A DNA stretch of 64,000 bases from Flavobacterium azizsancarii (GCF_027980145.1 NZ_JAMZNK010000007.1:101854-165853), one strand, 5' to 3'; shown: positions 16,832 to 26,315, counted from the stretch's first letter. Numbers and translations are program-made. The notes: generated by a model not told the origin, from the sequence alone.

Positions 16832-18472
16832 TTAAACGAATTTCCTTATTTTATCTGTTCGTTTTATGTGTACCCAATCCGGCCATGTCGCAGCATCTTC
16901 GGCATCATAAATTCGGATTTTTTGGTTTGCATCTTCTATTAATAAATCATCAGAGGTACAGCCCAGAATCGCTGCAGCTGCTGCAACTCCGGAATATGTT
17001 GCTCCTGCAACACCGTGAGATAAGGTACAGGCACCACAAAGAAACAGATTTTCGATTTCGGTTTTGTTCTTGTAAGAGAAAGGCCCTACCTGATTTAATG
17101 TTTTTTCGGTGCCGTAAACATTTCCTTTTGTCGAATTAATATAGAATTCATTGGTTTTAGGAGTTCCTAATTCTGCCTGTATAATATGTTGCTTCGCATT
17201 TGGGATTATTTTTTCGACGTTGTTCATCAGTTTTTCGACGATTCTTTCTTTGAATATTTTATAGGCTGGATTATGATAATCATCTAATCCATTAAAATCT
17301 TTCAAATGATCGTAATTGACGTAGGTTACAATTTCGAAATTATGGTAACGTCCGTTAAAACTTGCCGGATCTTTGAGTGTCGTACAACTTATAAATACCG
17401 AGGGAAATGAATCGCCGGAATCAATTGTATCGCTCATTAAATGTTCGAAATTGGCATCGTCGTTTTCATCTTTCATCATCCAGAAATTTCCGGAATCTAT
17501 ATTATATAAGGTAACATCAATATCAAGGGTCAAAAATAAAATTAAAGAAGTAACGGAGTATCTAGTCTTGTCAAGTTTTTTGAGAAGTGATTTACTTAAA
17601 TGTTCTATATCAATTAAATTTAAATAAGTGATTGAAGGATCAGCATTCGAAACAATATTTTTGGCTCGTATTTCTTCGCCGTTTTCAAGCTGAATACCTA
17701 TGGCTTTTTTATTTTCGATAATGATTTTGCGTACGTTTTGTTTTACGCGAATTTCTCCGTTATGTCTTTTTATACCGTTTGTCATGGCTTTTACAATGCC
17801 GCCGCCGCCGCCCATTGGATAAAATCCGCCATCAAAATAATGACTCATTACGGAACAATGTACCGGAAAACAAGCACGACTGGGAGGAAGTCCGTGATCG
17901 CCGCACTGAATATTCAATACTGCTTTTAGCTTTGGATCTTTAACATGCCATCCAATTACTTTCTTTAAAGGAAACAAAGCAAATTTGCCAAAATGTTTGG
18001 TACGGAACGGAACGGTAATGTTTTGCCACCAACCTTTTAGTTTTGGAATCAATTGCAGTTCGTAACTTACTTTTTCAACCAAAGAAAGATATTCGTTGAT
18101 GTTTTTTTCTTCGTGTGGAAAATGGGAAGAAAGGGTTTTCTTGAGATTGTCAATTCCTGCCGGAAGATCGAAAGTCTCATCTCCAATCAAACAATGTTCG
18201 TAAGCCTTTTTATTCATTCGGAAAAAGACCATGTCATTCGCAATTCCTAAACCCCTGTACAATTCGTTGGTAGATTGTCCTTCTTCAAGTTGTCCTACAT
18301 AATGTACGCCCGGACTAAAACGCTGCCCTTTTAAAGTAAAACTATGACTCCAGCCACCGGGAACATAATGTTGTTCGAGTACCAAAACTTTCTGTCCGGC
18401 TCTTGCAAGACATATAGCAGTTGATAAACCGCCAACTCCGGAACCAATAATAATGGTGTCAAATTCCTGCAT
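16832..18472 (-). CDS. Phytoene desaturase/CrtISO-like FAD-dependent oxidoreductase
   Basis: 546 residues. The N-terminal dinucleotide fold reads IIIGSGVGGLSTAICLARAGQKVLVLEQHYVPGGWSHSF; the C-terminal FAD signature is LFLCGACTLSHGVAGATYSGVAAA. Relatives include carotene desaturases, carotenoid isomerases and retinol saturases, which act on conjugated polyenes, so a redox or isomerisation step on the polyene is likely. Its C-terminus (TWPDWVHIKRTDKIRKFV) is short and charged. It is 44 nt upstream of darA. Confidence 0.82.
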   Translation of the reverse strand: MQEFDTIIIGSGVGGLSTAICLARAGQKVLVLEQHYVPGGWSHSFTLKGQRFSPGVHYVGQLEEGQSTNELYRGLGIANDMVFFRMNKKAYEHCLIGDETFDLPAGIDNLKKTLSSHFPHEEKNINEYLSLVEKVSYELQLIPKLKGWWQNITVPFRTKHFGKFALFPLKKVIGWHVKDPKLKAVLNIQCGDHGLPPSRACFPVHCSVMSHYFDGGFYPMGGGGGIVKAMTNGIKRHNGEIRVKQNVRKIIIENKKAIGIQLENGEEIRAKNIVSNADPSITYLNLIDIEHLSKSLLKKLDKTRYSVTSLILFLTLDIDVTLYNIDSGNFWMMKDENDDANFEHLMSDTIDSGDSFPSVFISCTTLKDPASFNGRYHNFEIVTYVNYDHLKDFNGLDDYHNPAYKIFKERIVEKLMNNVEKIIPNAKQHIIQAELGTPKTNEFYINSTKGNVYGTEKTLNQVGPFSYKNKTEIENLFLCGACTLSHGVAGATYSGVAAAAAILGCTSDDLLIEDANQKIRIYDAEDAATWPDWVHIKRTDKIRKFV

Positions 18473-18859
18473 ATTTTACTTTAAGAATTGTAGGGTATAA
18501 AAGAACGATTTTTAATTAAATAATTTTTACGCTTTGACGTAATTTGTAAAAAAACTTAAACAGATATTTTGTGTTGATTTCGAAATTAAATCTATGTGTT
18601 TAATTTTTTCACGCAGATTTTAAAAGATTTGAGCAGATTTCTTTTCTAATCTTTGGCGGTTTAAACACATAGGAACATAGCTTTTGTCCTGTCTAATGAT
18701 TTAACCGCAAAGTCCGCAAAGTTTTTTATTTAATGGTATGTTTAGAAACACAAAGTTCGCAAAGCTTTGTATTGATTTAGCTTTGCGAACTTTGTATTTT
18801 TATAAAATCCGATATGTAAAAAACTTTGCGGACTTTGCGGTTAAATTCCCTTTAATTTT
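18473..18859. repeat. Intergenic block with a nested double inverted repeat (TTTGCG family)
   Basis: 387 nt without a gene. The outer 27-bp arms are exact reverse complements (18,701-18,727 and 18,818-18,844; they contain CGCAAAGTCCGCAAAG). Inside lies a second perfect 17-bp pair (18,750-18,766 and 18,779-18,795; ACAAAGTTCGCAAAGCT). A copy of the ACGCAGATTT repeat is at about 18,611. The cruciform or RNA structure could divide the operon into two transcripts. I saw no ORF or RNA gene. Confidence 0.8.
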
Positions 18860-19738
18860 TTATTTCAATTGATTCCAAAAATCAAAGTAATTGAACCATT
18901 GCAGAGGATATTTTGCCAACATCGATTCTACACTTTCGATATAAGCTTTCAACAATCCTTTTTCGTCACGGTGTTTGACTATCGCTTCTCTTGCATACAA
19001 GTGATAATGCAGGTTTGGCTCTTTCATTACGTAAACAAAAACTACGGGAACTTTTAATCTTGAAGCGATTAAAAATGGACCTGCAGGAAAGTTTGCTTCT
19101 TCACCAAGGATTTTCTCAGATAGTGATTTGGTACCTTCAAAATAGCGATCGCCTGTAAAACAAACCAGCTCATTATTTGCAAGTGCAGCATTGATCTCGA
19201 AAATATGAGACATGTCATCGCTGATAATGATAAATTTAACGGTAGGTTTTTGAGCAACGCTTTCCAGATAATTCTTAATAGCCGAATGTTCTAAATCTGT
19301 AGTAACCAGATTAATCTGAAAATCAATGTCGATATCGCCTAAAAAATGTTCTGCGATTTCAAAATTTCCAATATGAGCACTGATTAAAACGCCTCCTTTT
19401 TTCTCTGCCAAAAGATTTTTCAGGATTTCGATTCCATCAAATTCATAGGTAAATTTATTTCGCATTCCTGCCGAAATGGAAATTTTATCAATAATAGTCT
19501 GTCCAAAAGTGTAGTAACTTTTGAAAACCATTTTTTTAGATTTGAAATGAGAATACTTCAGCCTTTCTCTGAAATAATAAGAAATAGCTTTGTTGCTTTT
19601 TTTTAGAAATAAAAAATAGTAAGAAGCAACAAAATAAAGTAAAACATAAGCAGCTTTAACCCCCGCTTTTTTTATTAAAAAAACGAATATTCTATATCCT
19701 AAAACAGTTCCTTTTGATTTGCCATCCCATTTGCTCAT
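18860..19738 (-). CDS. LpxL/HtrB-type lysophospholipid acyltransferase
   Basis: 292 residues with an N-terminal membrane segment (about 29-45). The catalytic HX4E motif is H122-E127 in SAHIGNFEIAEH; TGDRYFEGTKSL is the substrate loop, with PAGPFLIASRLKVPVVFVY following. The family moves acyl chains from ACP or CoA to lipid hydroxyls. Aryl polyene clusters commonly carry such a gene, and it may attach the pigment to a membrane lipid or help esterify the resorcinol. The start overlaps the ACP stop by one base (TAATG). Confidence 0.82.
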   Translation of the reverse strand: MSKWDGKSKGTVLGYRIFVFLIKKAGVKAAYVLLYFVASYYFLFLKKSNKAISYYFRERLKYSHFKSKKMVFKSYYTFGQTIIDKISISAGMRNKFTYEFDGIEILKNLLAEKKGGVLISAHIGNFEIAEHFLGDIDIDFQINLVTTDLEHSAIKNYLESVAQKPTVKFIIISDDMSHIFEINAALANNELVCFTGDRYFEGTKSLSEKILGEEANFPAGPFLIASRLKVPVVFVYVMKEPNLHYHLYAREAIVKHRDEKGLLKAYIESVESMLAKYPLQWFNYFDFWNQLK

Positions 19739-19992
19739 TAAGCAGTTTTGGCTTTTAATTTGTTTTCAATAAGATCATAAAAGCTTTGAAAAGAATCAAT
19801 TCCTACGAAATCAACTTCTACTAGTTTTACGCCAAAGTTAGCTTCTATTGAAACTACTAAGTCAACATAATCTAAACTATCTAACCCAAGTGTGTCTTTT
19901 AAATTAGCATCTGGTTCAATATCATCATTATCTACTTCAAATTCATCAACTAAAAAACCATTAATTCTTGCTATAATCTCTTCTTTATTCAT
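19738..19992 (-). CDS. Acyl carrier protein (pigment cluster, second copy)
   Basis: 84 residues, acidic, with the phosphopantetheine site LGLDSLDYVD (Ser39). It overlaps the ketosynthase upstream by 8 nt (ATGAATAA) and the acyltransferase downstream by 1 nt, so the three are translated together and probably work together. It differs from the ACP at 6686-6943, which suggests two dedicated carriers for different branches. Confidence 0.92.
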   Translation of the reverse strand: MNKEEIIARINGFLVDEFEVDNDDIEPDANLKDTLGLDSLDYVDLVVSIEANFGVKLVEVDFVGIDSFQSFYDLIENKLKAKTA

Positions 19993-21220
19993 CGTTTAAT
20001 TTAAACTTTTTAACCACCAACGCAGAGTTGGTTCCTCCGAATCCGAAGGAATTGGACAAAAATATGTCAAATTTTTTGTATAAAGTAGTTTTGACCAAAT
20101 TTAATTTGGCTGCATCTTCATCAGGATTGTCTAAATTGATGTTTGGAGCAATGAAATCGTTCTGCATCATTAAGATCGAGTAGATTACTTCACTGGCTCC
20201 TGCCATCCAGCATTCGTGACCAGTCATTGATTTTGTGGAACTTACATACGGATTTTTCTCACCAAAAACTTCGAAAATAGCTTTGGCTTCATTACCGTCT
20301 CCAACTGGTGTTGAGGTTGCGTGAGCATTTATATAATCAATGTCCGTTGCTTTTATTTTTGCATCATCAAGCGCTCGTTGCATGGCTATAGACGGGCCTT
20401 CGACATTTGGCGTAGAAATATGTCCACCGTTTGAAGAGAAACCGTAACCTACGACTTCGGCAATAATGTTGGCGCCTCTTGCAATCGCCGATTCGTAACT
20501 TTCAAGAATTAAAGTAGCGCCGCCGCCACTCGGAATTAACCCGTCTCGATCTGCATCAAAAGGACGAGAAGCTTTTTGAGGTTCATTTTCTCTATTCGAA
20601 AATACGCCTAAACCATCAAAACTGCTCATCGCATATTTGTTGATTTCCTGAGCACCTCCGGTAATAATAATATCCTGAAAGCCGCTTTTGATTAAAAAAT
20701 AAGCCAGACCTATAGAATGTGAGCCACTTGCACAAGCAGCACTTATGGTAAGATTGATGCCACGGAGTTTAAAAATCGTAGATAGATTCATCGTTACCGT
20801 AGAATTCATTGATTTAAAAATGGCTCCGGAACCTATTAGTGCGGTGTCTTTTTTCTCGCGAACAATATCTGTAGCATCAATAATGGCTTTTGAGACACTA
20901 TCATTTCCGTACATAATACCTACTTCACGATTGTCAAAAAAAGTGTCATCGATATTGGCATTCTTCAATGCTTCGATAGTAGCCATATAAGCATACTCGG
21001 TTTCTTCACCAATGCTCATACGTTGTCTGCGGGTCAATAAGTTTTTTAAATCAGCTTTCGGGACCATCCCTGTAAGTGCTGATTGAAAACCAAATTCTTT
21101 TCTTTCAGAATCAAACTGAATACCGGATTTCCCGTTGTATAACGATTCCTTTACTTCTTCTAAAGAAGTTCCGATACAAGAATAAATTCCCATTCCAGTA
21201 ATTACAACTCTCTTATTCAT
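19985..21220 (-). CDS. Beta-ketoacyl-ACP synthase II-type (third active ketosynthase)
   Basis: 411 residues, full length for FabF. Triad: Cys163 in TISAACASGSHS, His300 in INAHATSTP and His335 in SMTGHECWMAG. The residues around the second His (CWMAGAS) differ from the extending ketosynthase at 5365-6564, suggesting another substrate range. It overlaps the ACP gene by 8 nt. In aryl polyene clusters several ketosynthases divide initiation and elongation; this one is closest to the reductase and lyase genes, so an early role is plausible. Confidence 0.88.
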   Translation of the reverse strand: MNKRVVITGMGIYSCIGTSLEEVKESLYNGKSGIQFDSERKEFGFQSALTGMVPKADLKNLLTRRQRMSIGEETEYAYMATIEALKNANIDDTFFDNREVGIMYGNDSVSKAIIDATDIVREKKDTALIGSGAIFKSMNSTVTMNLSTIFKLRGINLTISAACASGSHSIGLAYFLIKSGFQDIIITGGAQEINKYAMSSFDGLGVFSNRENEPQKASRPFDADRDGLIPSGGGATLILESYESAIARGANIIAEVVGYGFSSNGGHISTPNVEGPSIAMQRALDDAKIKATDIDYINAHATSTPVGDGNEAKAIFEVFGEKNPYVSSTKSMTGHECWMAGASEVIYSILMMQNDFIAPNINLDNPDEDAAKLNLVKTTLYKKFDIFLSNSFGFGGTNSALVVKKFKLNDE

Positions 21221-21268
21221 CGTCTTTCAAAGTAATTTTTTATCCTTAAAGTATAATTTTTTTTATCT

Positions 21269-21338
21269 CGCAAAGACGCAAAGTCGCAAAGTTTATTCTT
21301 TTTTTAAGTTTTTTTAATTAAAACTTTGCGTCTTTGCG
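21269..21338. repeat. Inverted repeat of the TTTGCG family upstream of the ketosynthase
   Basis: CGCAAAGACGCAAAG (21,269-21,283) and its exact reverse complement (21,324-21,338) flank an A/T-rich centre that also holds a third CGCAAAG unit. Related arms occur at 18,701-18,844 and near 60,697. It lies in the 173-nt gap between the reductase and ketosynthase genes. Confidence 0.75.
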
Positions 21339-21393
21339 TGCAATTTTCAACGTTTAAAAAAAACTTAAAATAGTCTCTCAAACATAGGAACTA

Positions 21394-22125
21394 TTAAGAA
21401 TATATTCCTCCGTTTATATTGATAATTTCTCCTGTAATATAGCTTGATTTTTTTGAAATCAAAAAGCTTACCAAATCTGCTACCTCTTCGGCTTCGCCAA
21501 AACGATTTACGGGAATCAGTTTCAATAATTCTTTTTCGTCTAACTGGCTTGTCATATCGGTTTTTATAAAACCAGGGGCAACAGCATTTACAGTAATATT
21601 TCGTTTGGCAACTTCCTGGGCCAATGCTTTTGTAGCAGCCACGATTGCGCCTTTGGCAGCCGAATAATTCGTTTGTCCGGCCGTTCCTTTTACGCCTGAA
21701 ACAGAAACTATATTTACGATTCGGCCATATTTATTGCGTAGCATTTTTTGAATTAAAAATTGCGTTACATTAAAAAATCCGTTTACGCTTGTATTCATAA
21801 CACCGTTCCAGTCTTCGGGAGTCATCCACATAAAAAGACCGTCTTTTGTAATTCCGGCGTTGTTTACTATTGCTTCTACAATCGCTTCAGGATTTGCATC
21901 CTGCCATTGTGTTAATGTTTTTTGTACTTCTTCAAAATTAGAAACATCAAAACCTAAGATTTCTCCGGTTGCTCCTAATTTTTGAATTTCCTGAAGTGTT
22001 GCTTCGGCAGCAGTTTTATTCGAATGATAATTAATCAGAATATGATAACTAGATTCAACGGCTAATTTTTTACAAATAGCACTTCCGATTCCTCTTGAAC
22101 CGCCTGTTACTAATACACATTTCAT
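21394..22125 (-). CDS. FabG-like 3-ketoacyl-ACP reductase (SDR)
   Basis: 243 residues. The NAD(P) loop is TGGSRGIG (7-14), then NNAG (88-91) and the catalytic Tyr154/Lys158 in YSAAK. The C-terminus YITGEIININGGIYS fits FabG/ApeQ-type enzymes. It reduces the 3-keto group after each condensation in the polyene cycle. It is 26 nt downstream of the WG-repeat gene. Confidence 0.88.
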   Translation of the reverse strand: MKCVLVTGGSRGIGSAICKKLAVESSYHILINYHSNKTAAEATLQEIQKLGATGEILGFDVSNFEEVQKTLTQWQDANPEAIVEAIVNNAGITKDGLFMWMTPEDWNGVMNTSVNGFFNVTQFLIQKMLRNKYGRIVNIVSVSGVKGTAGQTNYSAAKGAIVAATKALAQEVAKRNITVNAVAPGFIKTDMTSQLDEKELLKLIPVNRFGEAEEVADLVSFLISKKSSYITGEIININGGIYS

Positions 22126-22151
22126 ATTATGTAGAATTTATTTTTTAGATG

Positions 22152-23384
22152 TTACTTCTTCTTTTTAGCTGCAGGTTTCACCGCAGGTTTTGTAGCAGTC
22201 TTTGTTTCTGCTTTTGACTTATCAGTAGCAGTTTCAGTTATAACCTTTTTTTCTATTGTTTTTTCTGCTGTTTTCGAAAACAGTTCAGCGTTTTCAAACC
22301 ATTCATTTGATAATACAGTTCCGTCTGGTTTAAGAAAACCCCATTTTCCTTCATTTTTAACTCTGGCAACACCATCAATAAATCCTTTGTCTTGTTGTAC
22401 AAACATGGCAATAAGTCCGTTTGCGGTAATACCATATTGTGTTGGAATAACTAGTTTTCCGGCCTCGTTAATGAATCCCCAGTTTTTTTCTTTTACAGGA
22501 GCAAGCCCGTTTGAACTAAAAACTTCGGCATCGCTATATGTTGGCGGAATCACAAATTCAGCTTTTGGGTTGATGTATCCCCATTTAGATCCTATACAAA
22601 CCGGAGCCAGGTTTTTTGAGAATGCTTTTGCTTTATCATATATAGGTAGAATCGTCCAGTTTCCTTTTAAGTCAATGAATCCAATTTTCCCGTTCTTTTT
22701 GGCATAAGTCAGATCCTGAGTTTCAAAATCCCAGATCTTTTCAGCACCATCTACCGGAATAAATTTTCCTGCGCTAACGAGTCCAAAAGTTTTGTCCATT
22801 CTTGCCCACGCGGTATTTTTAAAATAGTTTCCTATTTCGGCATAAGCAGGTTCAATAATTTCTTTTCCCTCAGTATTGATGATTCCCCATTTTTTGTTCA
22901 GTTCGACCCTTGCAAAACCATTTTCAAAAGATTTAATCTGATCGTATTTTGGTTCCAGAACAATGGCCATTTTTGAATTGATTAATCCAACTCTGGTATT
23001 TTGTCTGATAAAAGCAACCCCATTATTAAAATCAAATAATTTATCAGAAAACGGTGCTTTCTGAATTTCTCCTTTAGTATCAATATAAACCCAGTCCTTA
23101 TCTTTTTTTACAATTGCAATTCCGCTGTTAAAATCTTTTGCATCATTAAAAGTTGCCGGAATTACCCAGGTTCCTTTAGTGTCTATAAAACCCCATTTTC
23201 CACCGTTTTCTACAGCTGCTAAACCATCAGAAAAACTTTTGGCTGATTTGTATTGAGGTTCAATCTTAAAGTTTCCATCTTTAGAAATGTATCCAATCTT
23301 GCCATTTTTTTTAACCAAAGCCAGTTCCTGACTATTAACAAATTGAATAAAGAATACTAATAAAAAAATAAGCGGTTTTTTCAT
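22152..23384 (-). CDS. Exported WG-repeat protein
   Basis: 410 residues from ATG at 23,384 (an upstream TTG at 23,399 is in frame). Signal peptide MKKPLIFLLVFFIQFVNSQ. It is then built of about nine WG repeats such as GKWGFIDTKGTWVIPATFNDAKDF and GKWGYINPKAEFVIPP. The C-terminus is a low-complexity Lys/Ala/Thr tail (residues ~370-410). WG repeats are thought to make beta-rich binding surfaces; the substrate is unknown. It is in the same run as the lyase and reductase genes (gaps 42 and 26 nt). Confidence 0.82.
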   Translation of the reverse strand: MKKPLIFLLVFFIQFVNSQELALVKKNGKIGYISKDGNFKIEPQYKSAKSFSDGLAAVENGGKWGFIDTKGTWVIPATFNDAKDFNSGIAIVKKDKDWVYIDTKGEIQKAPFSDKLFDFNNGVAFIRQNTRVGLINSKMAIVLEPKYDQIKSFENGFARVELNKKWGIINTEGKEIIEPAYAEIGNYFKNTAWARMDKTFGLVSAGKFIPVDGAEKIWDFETQDLTYAKKNGKIGFIDLKGNWTILPIYDKAKAFSKNLAPVCIGSKWGYINPKAEFVIPPTYSDAEVFSSNGLAPVKEKNWGFINEAGKLVIPTQYGITANGLIAMFVQQDKGFIDGVARVKNEGKWGFLKPDGTVLSNEWFENAELFSKTAEKTIEKKVITETATDKSKAETKTATKPAVKPAAKKKK

Positions 23385-23426
23385 GATTTTAAGGTTCAAT
23401 ATTAATAATGTGAAAAAAGGTATTTA

Positions 23427-24947
23427 TTAACTGTTGATTAGATAATCTTTTACTTTTTGAACAAACGGATACATTACCTGATCTTCTGAAAATACAGGAA
23501 TGATATTTCTAACGTCATTGTACCATTTTTTAGTAACTGATGAAATTTTATCTTTTTGTTCTAAATAGTCAATTGCCTGAACGATTGTAATCATTTCGAT
23601 TGCTAATACTTCAAAAGAGTTTTCGATTACTTTTGATGTAATGACTGCTGCATTTGTTCCCATACTTACAATATCCTGATTGTCATTATTGTTTGGGATA
23701 CTATGAACATACATTGGGTTCGATAACATCTGGTTTTCGGCAGTTGTTGAGGTTGCAACGAACTGAACACCCTGCATCCCGAAATTAAAGCCTAGAGTTC
23801 CTAAGTTTACAAATGGAGGAAGGATTTCGTTGATTTTTGAATTCAGTAAATAATTCAACTGACGTTCTGCCAACATGGTTAATTTTGTAATAACAATTTT
23901 CAGTTTATCCATTTCAAGCGAAATATAATCGCCGTGGAAGTTTCCTCCGTGATAAACGTGTTTGTTTTTTACATCTATAATAGGATTGTCATTTGCAGAG
24001 TTGAATTCGTCTTCAAGAATAGAAGCAACATTATTGATTGTTTCTAAAACCGGACCTAAAATTTGAGGTACACAACGTAAAGAATAATATTCCTGAACTT
24101 TTTCCTTGAAAATTTCTTCAGTGTTTTCGCCAGAATATAAATGGTCTTCTCTTTTACGAATCAAAGTACTGTCAGAAAGATTTTGTCTCATTCTTAAAGC
24201 TACTTCTTGTTGTCCTTTATGACGTTTGGTTTGGTTTAATTCTTCAGAGAAGTGATCGTCATATGCCTGAACCAATTCGTTGATCGCGCAAGAACATTTT
24301 AATGACCAGTCTAATAATTTATTAGCGTGGTGCACATTTACAACTCCAATTCCCGTCATTACAGAAGTTCCGTTGATTAACGCAAGTCCTTCCCTGATTT
24401 CTACCTGAATTGGTTTTAAACCTTCGATTTCGAAAACTTCAGGAGTTGGTCTTCTGTCTCCTTTATAAAAAACTTCGCCTTCACCAATTAAAACTAAAGC
24501 TAAATGTGATAGTTGTACTAAGTCTCCGCTAGCACCAACACCACCGTGCTCAAAAATAAGGGGTGTAATATCTTTGTTGATCAATTCTGCCATAAGGTGA
24601 ATTACTGACGGATGAACACCTGAATTACCTAATGATAAAGTATTTAATCGAGCCAAAATTGCTGCTTTTGCACAAACAGGACTTAAAGGTTTTCCTGTTC
24701 CTGAAGAGTGACTTCTGATTAAATTGTATTGTAACTGAATTTGGTCAGATTCTTTAATTCTATATTGAGCCATTGGCCCAAAGCCTGTGTTTACTCCGTA
24801 TATTACTTTATTTCCTGAAAATTCTTTCAGGAAATTGAAGCTTTCGTTTACCCGATTTAAAACAAGATCGCTAATGACAATTTTGTTATTTCCAAAAATG
24901 ATGGACTCGAATTCTGCTAAACTTAAATATTCATTAATTGTATTCAT
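23427..24947 (-). CDS. Tyrosine ammonia-lyase (HAL/PAL/TAL family)
   Basis: 506 residues. The MIO cofactor triad is Ala139-Ser140-Gly141 in GGVGASGDL, and the catalytic Tyr50 lies in YGVNTGFGPMA. LIRSHSSG (77-83) is the substrate-selecting loop. From memory it is nearly identical over its full length to the characterised tyrosine-specific enzyme of F. johnsoniae, so 4-coumarate from tyrosine is the likely product; this is the starter for the aryl-polyene part of flexirubin. It is first in the minus-strand run, with a TACATTTG box (25,022-25,015) about 70 nt upstream as a possible -7 element. Confidence 0.92.
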   Translation of the reverse strand: MNTINEYLSLAEFESIIFGNNKIVISDLVLNRVNESFNFLKEFSGNKVIYGVNTGFGPMAQYRIKESDQIQLQYNLIRSHSSGTGKPLSPVCAKAAILARLNTLSLGNSGVHPSVIHLMAELINKDITPLIFEHGGVGASGDLVQLSHLALVLIGEGEVFYKGDRRPTPEVFEIEGLKPIQVEIREGLALINGTSVMTGIGVVNVHHANKLLDWSLKCSCAINELVQAYDDHFSEELNQTKRHKGQQEVALRMRQNLSDSTLIRKREDHLYSGENTEEIFKEKVQEYYSLRCVPQILGPVLETINNVASILEDEFNSANDNPIIDVKNKHVYHGGNFHGDYISLEMDKLKIVITKLTMLAERQLNYLLNSKINEILPPFVNLGTLGFNFGMQGVQFVATSTTAENQMLSNPMYVHSIPNNNDNQDIVSMGTNAAVITSKVIENSFEVLAIEMITIVQAIDYLEQKDKISSVTKKWYNDVRNIIPVFSEDQVMYPFVQKVKDYLINS

Positions 24948-25048
24948 TAAACTGGTTTTGATTGTGCTAATTTAATTTTATTTATCAAAATAAATGTAGT
25001 TATTTTGATGATGGCAAATGTAGGCTAATAATTGATAATATTTTTAAT

Positions 25049-26302
25049 ATGATAAAGGAGTTTGTTGATGTTTTAGTGATTGGTGCAGGACCTTCCGGAT
25101 GTGTCTCGGCATCGTATCTTCACAAAAACAATATTAAGATAAAAGTTGTTGAAAAAACAAAGTTTCCAAGACTTGTGGTTGGGGAAAGCCTTATACCCCG
25201 GGTAATGGACCATTTTGCTGAAGCTGAGCTTTTTGAATGTCTTGATGCAATGAATTTTGAAAAGAAATTAGGTGCCCGATTTATCAGAGGAGAAGAAATA
25301 TGCGTTTTTGATTTCAGTAAAAAATTTGGTGAGGGCTGGGATTGGACCTGGCAGGTGCCAAGAGCTGATTTTGATCATACAATGGCGCAGGAAGTGATTC
25401 GAAAAGGGATTGATCTTGAATTTGAATCTGAAGTGCTGGAGGTTTCTTTTGAAGGTAAAAAATCGAAAACGATCGTAAAGGATAAGGACGGAAATCTTAA
25501 AGAAATTCATGCTAATTTTATTATAGATTCCAGCGGATACGGGCGTGTTCTGCCAAGACTTTTAGATCTCGATACGCCATCAAAACTAGATCCGCATTCT
25601 TCGATATTTACACACGTAAAAGACATTAACAGAACTGAAGGAGAGGAAGGAACTCAGATTTCGTTTGATATTCTCGAAACAGAAGTTTGGTTATGGGTAA
25701 TTCCGTTTTCGAACGGAAACACCAGTTTAGGGGTTGTAGGCCCAACGGATTATATTAATTCTCTTTCTGAAAATAAAGACAATGCTGAGGCTTTGCGAAA
25801 TGCGATTCAAAAATCAGATTATTATATCAAAAGGTTTAAAGGAACTGAATTTTTATTTGAACCCGTAAAACTGGAGAATTACTCAAGAGCCGTAAAAAGA
25901 ATGTACGGAGATGGTTTTGCCCTGACCGGAAATAGTTCTGAGTTTTTAGATCCTGTTTTTTCATCCGGAGTTGCTTTTGCAACCGAATCCGGTATGCTCG
26001 CAGCAAAATTATACCTTAAAGAATCAAAAGGAATTGAAGTAGACTGGGAAGTTGAATTTACTGAATACATGAAACGCGGTATTGCTGTTTTTACCACTTA
26101 TGTAAAAGAATGGTACACCGGAAATCTTCAGACTTTATTCTTTCACCAACCGGAAAACCCTGATGTTAAAGAAAAAATATGTTCTGTTCTTGCAGGATAT
26201 GTATGGAATGAAGAAAATCCGTTTGTTAAGAAACATGATCACGTAATCAAGAATATGGCGTATTTACTGAATATGCAAAAAGAAGAAAATCAAGGTTCTT
26301 AA
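25049..26302 (+). CDS. Flavin-dependent halogenase/monooxygenase-like oxidoreductase
   Basis: 417 residues. FAD loop VIGAGPSGCVSASYL (10-24). VVGESLIPRVM (43-53) and FEKKLGARF (70-78, Lys73) match the GES and FxxKxGAxF elements of phenolic halogenases. WLWVIP (214-219) fits the WxWxIP halogenase motif, and the C-terminal loop FLDPVFSSGV (299-308) matches DPxFSSGV. Chlorinated flexirubins are known, so ring halogenation is plausible; hydroxylation or ring reduction is the alternative. It is divergent from the lyase gene with only 101 nt between them, so the promoter region is shared. A strong terminator follows. Confidence 0.8.
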   Translation: MIKEFVDVLVIGAGPSGCVSASYLHKNNIKIKVVEKTKFPRLVVGESLIPRVMDHFAEAELFECLDAMNFEKKLGARFIRGEEICVFDFSKKFGEGWDWTWQVPRADFDHTMAQEVIRKGIDLEFESEVLEVSFEGKKSKTIVKDKDGNLKEIHANFIIDSSGYGRVLPRLLDLDTPSKLDPHSSIFTHVKDINRTEGEEGTQISFDILETEVWLWVIPFSNGNTSLGVVGPTDYINSLSENKDNAEALRNAIQKSDYYIKRFKGTEFLFEPVKLENYSRAVKRMYGDGFALTGNSSEFLDPVFSSGVAFATESGMLAAKLYLKESKGIEVDWEVEFTEYMKRGIAVFTTYVKEWYTGNLQTLFFHQPENPDVKEKICSVLAGYVWNEENPFVKKHDHVIKNMAYLLNMQKEENQGS

Positions 26303-26315
26303 TATAATGTCCAAG

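Noticed and set aside
19985..21220. Housekeeping FabF
   Set aside because: Overlap with a dedicated ACP and acyltransferase and position in the pigment run argue for a cluster-specific ketosynthase.
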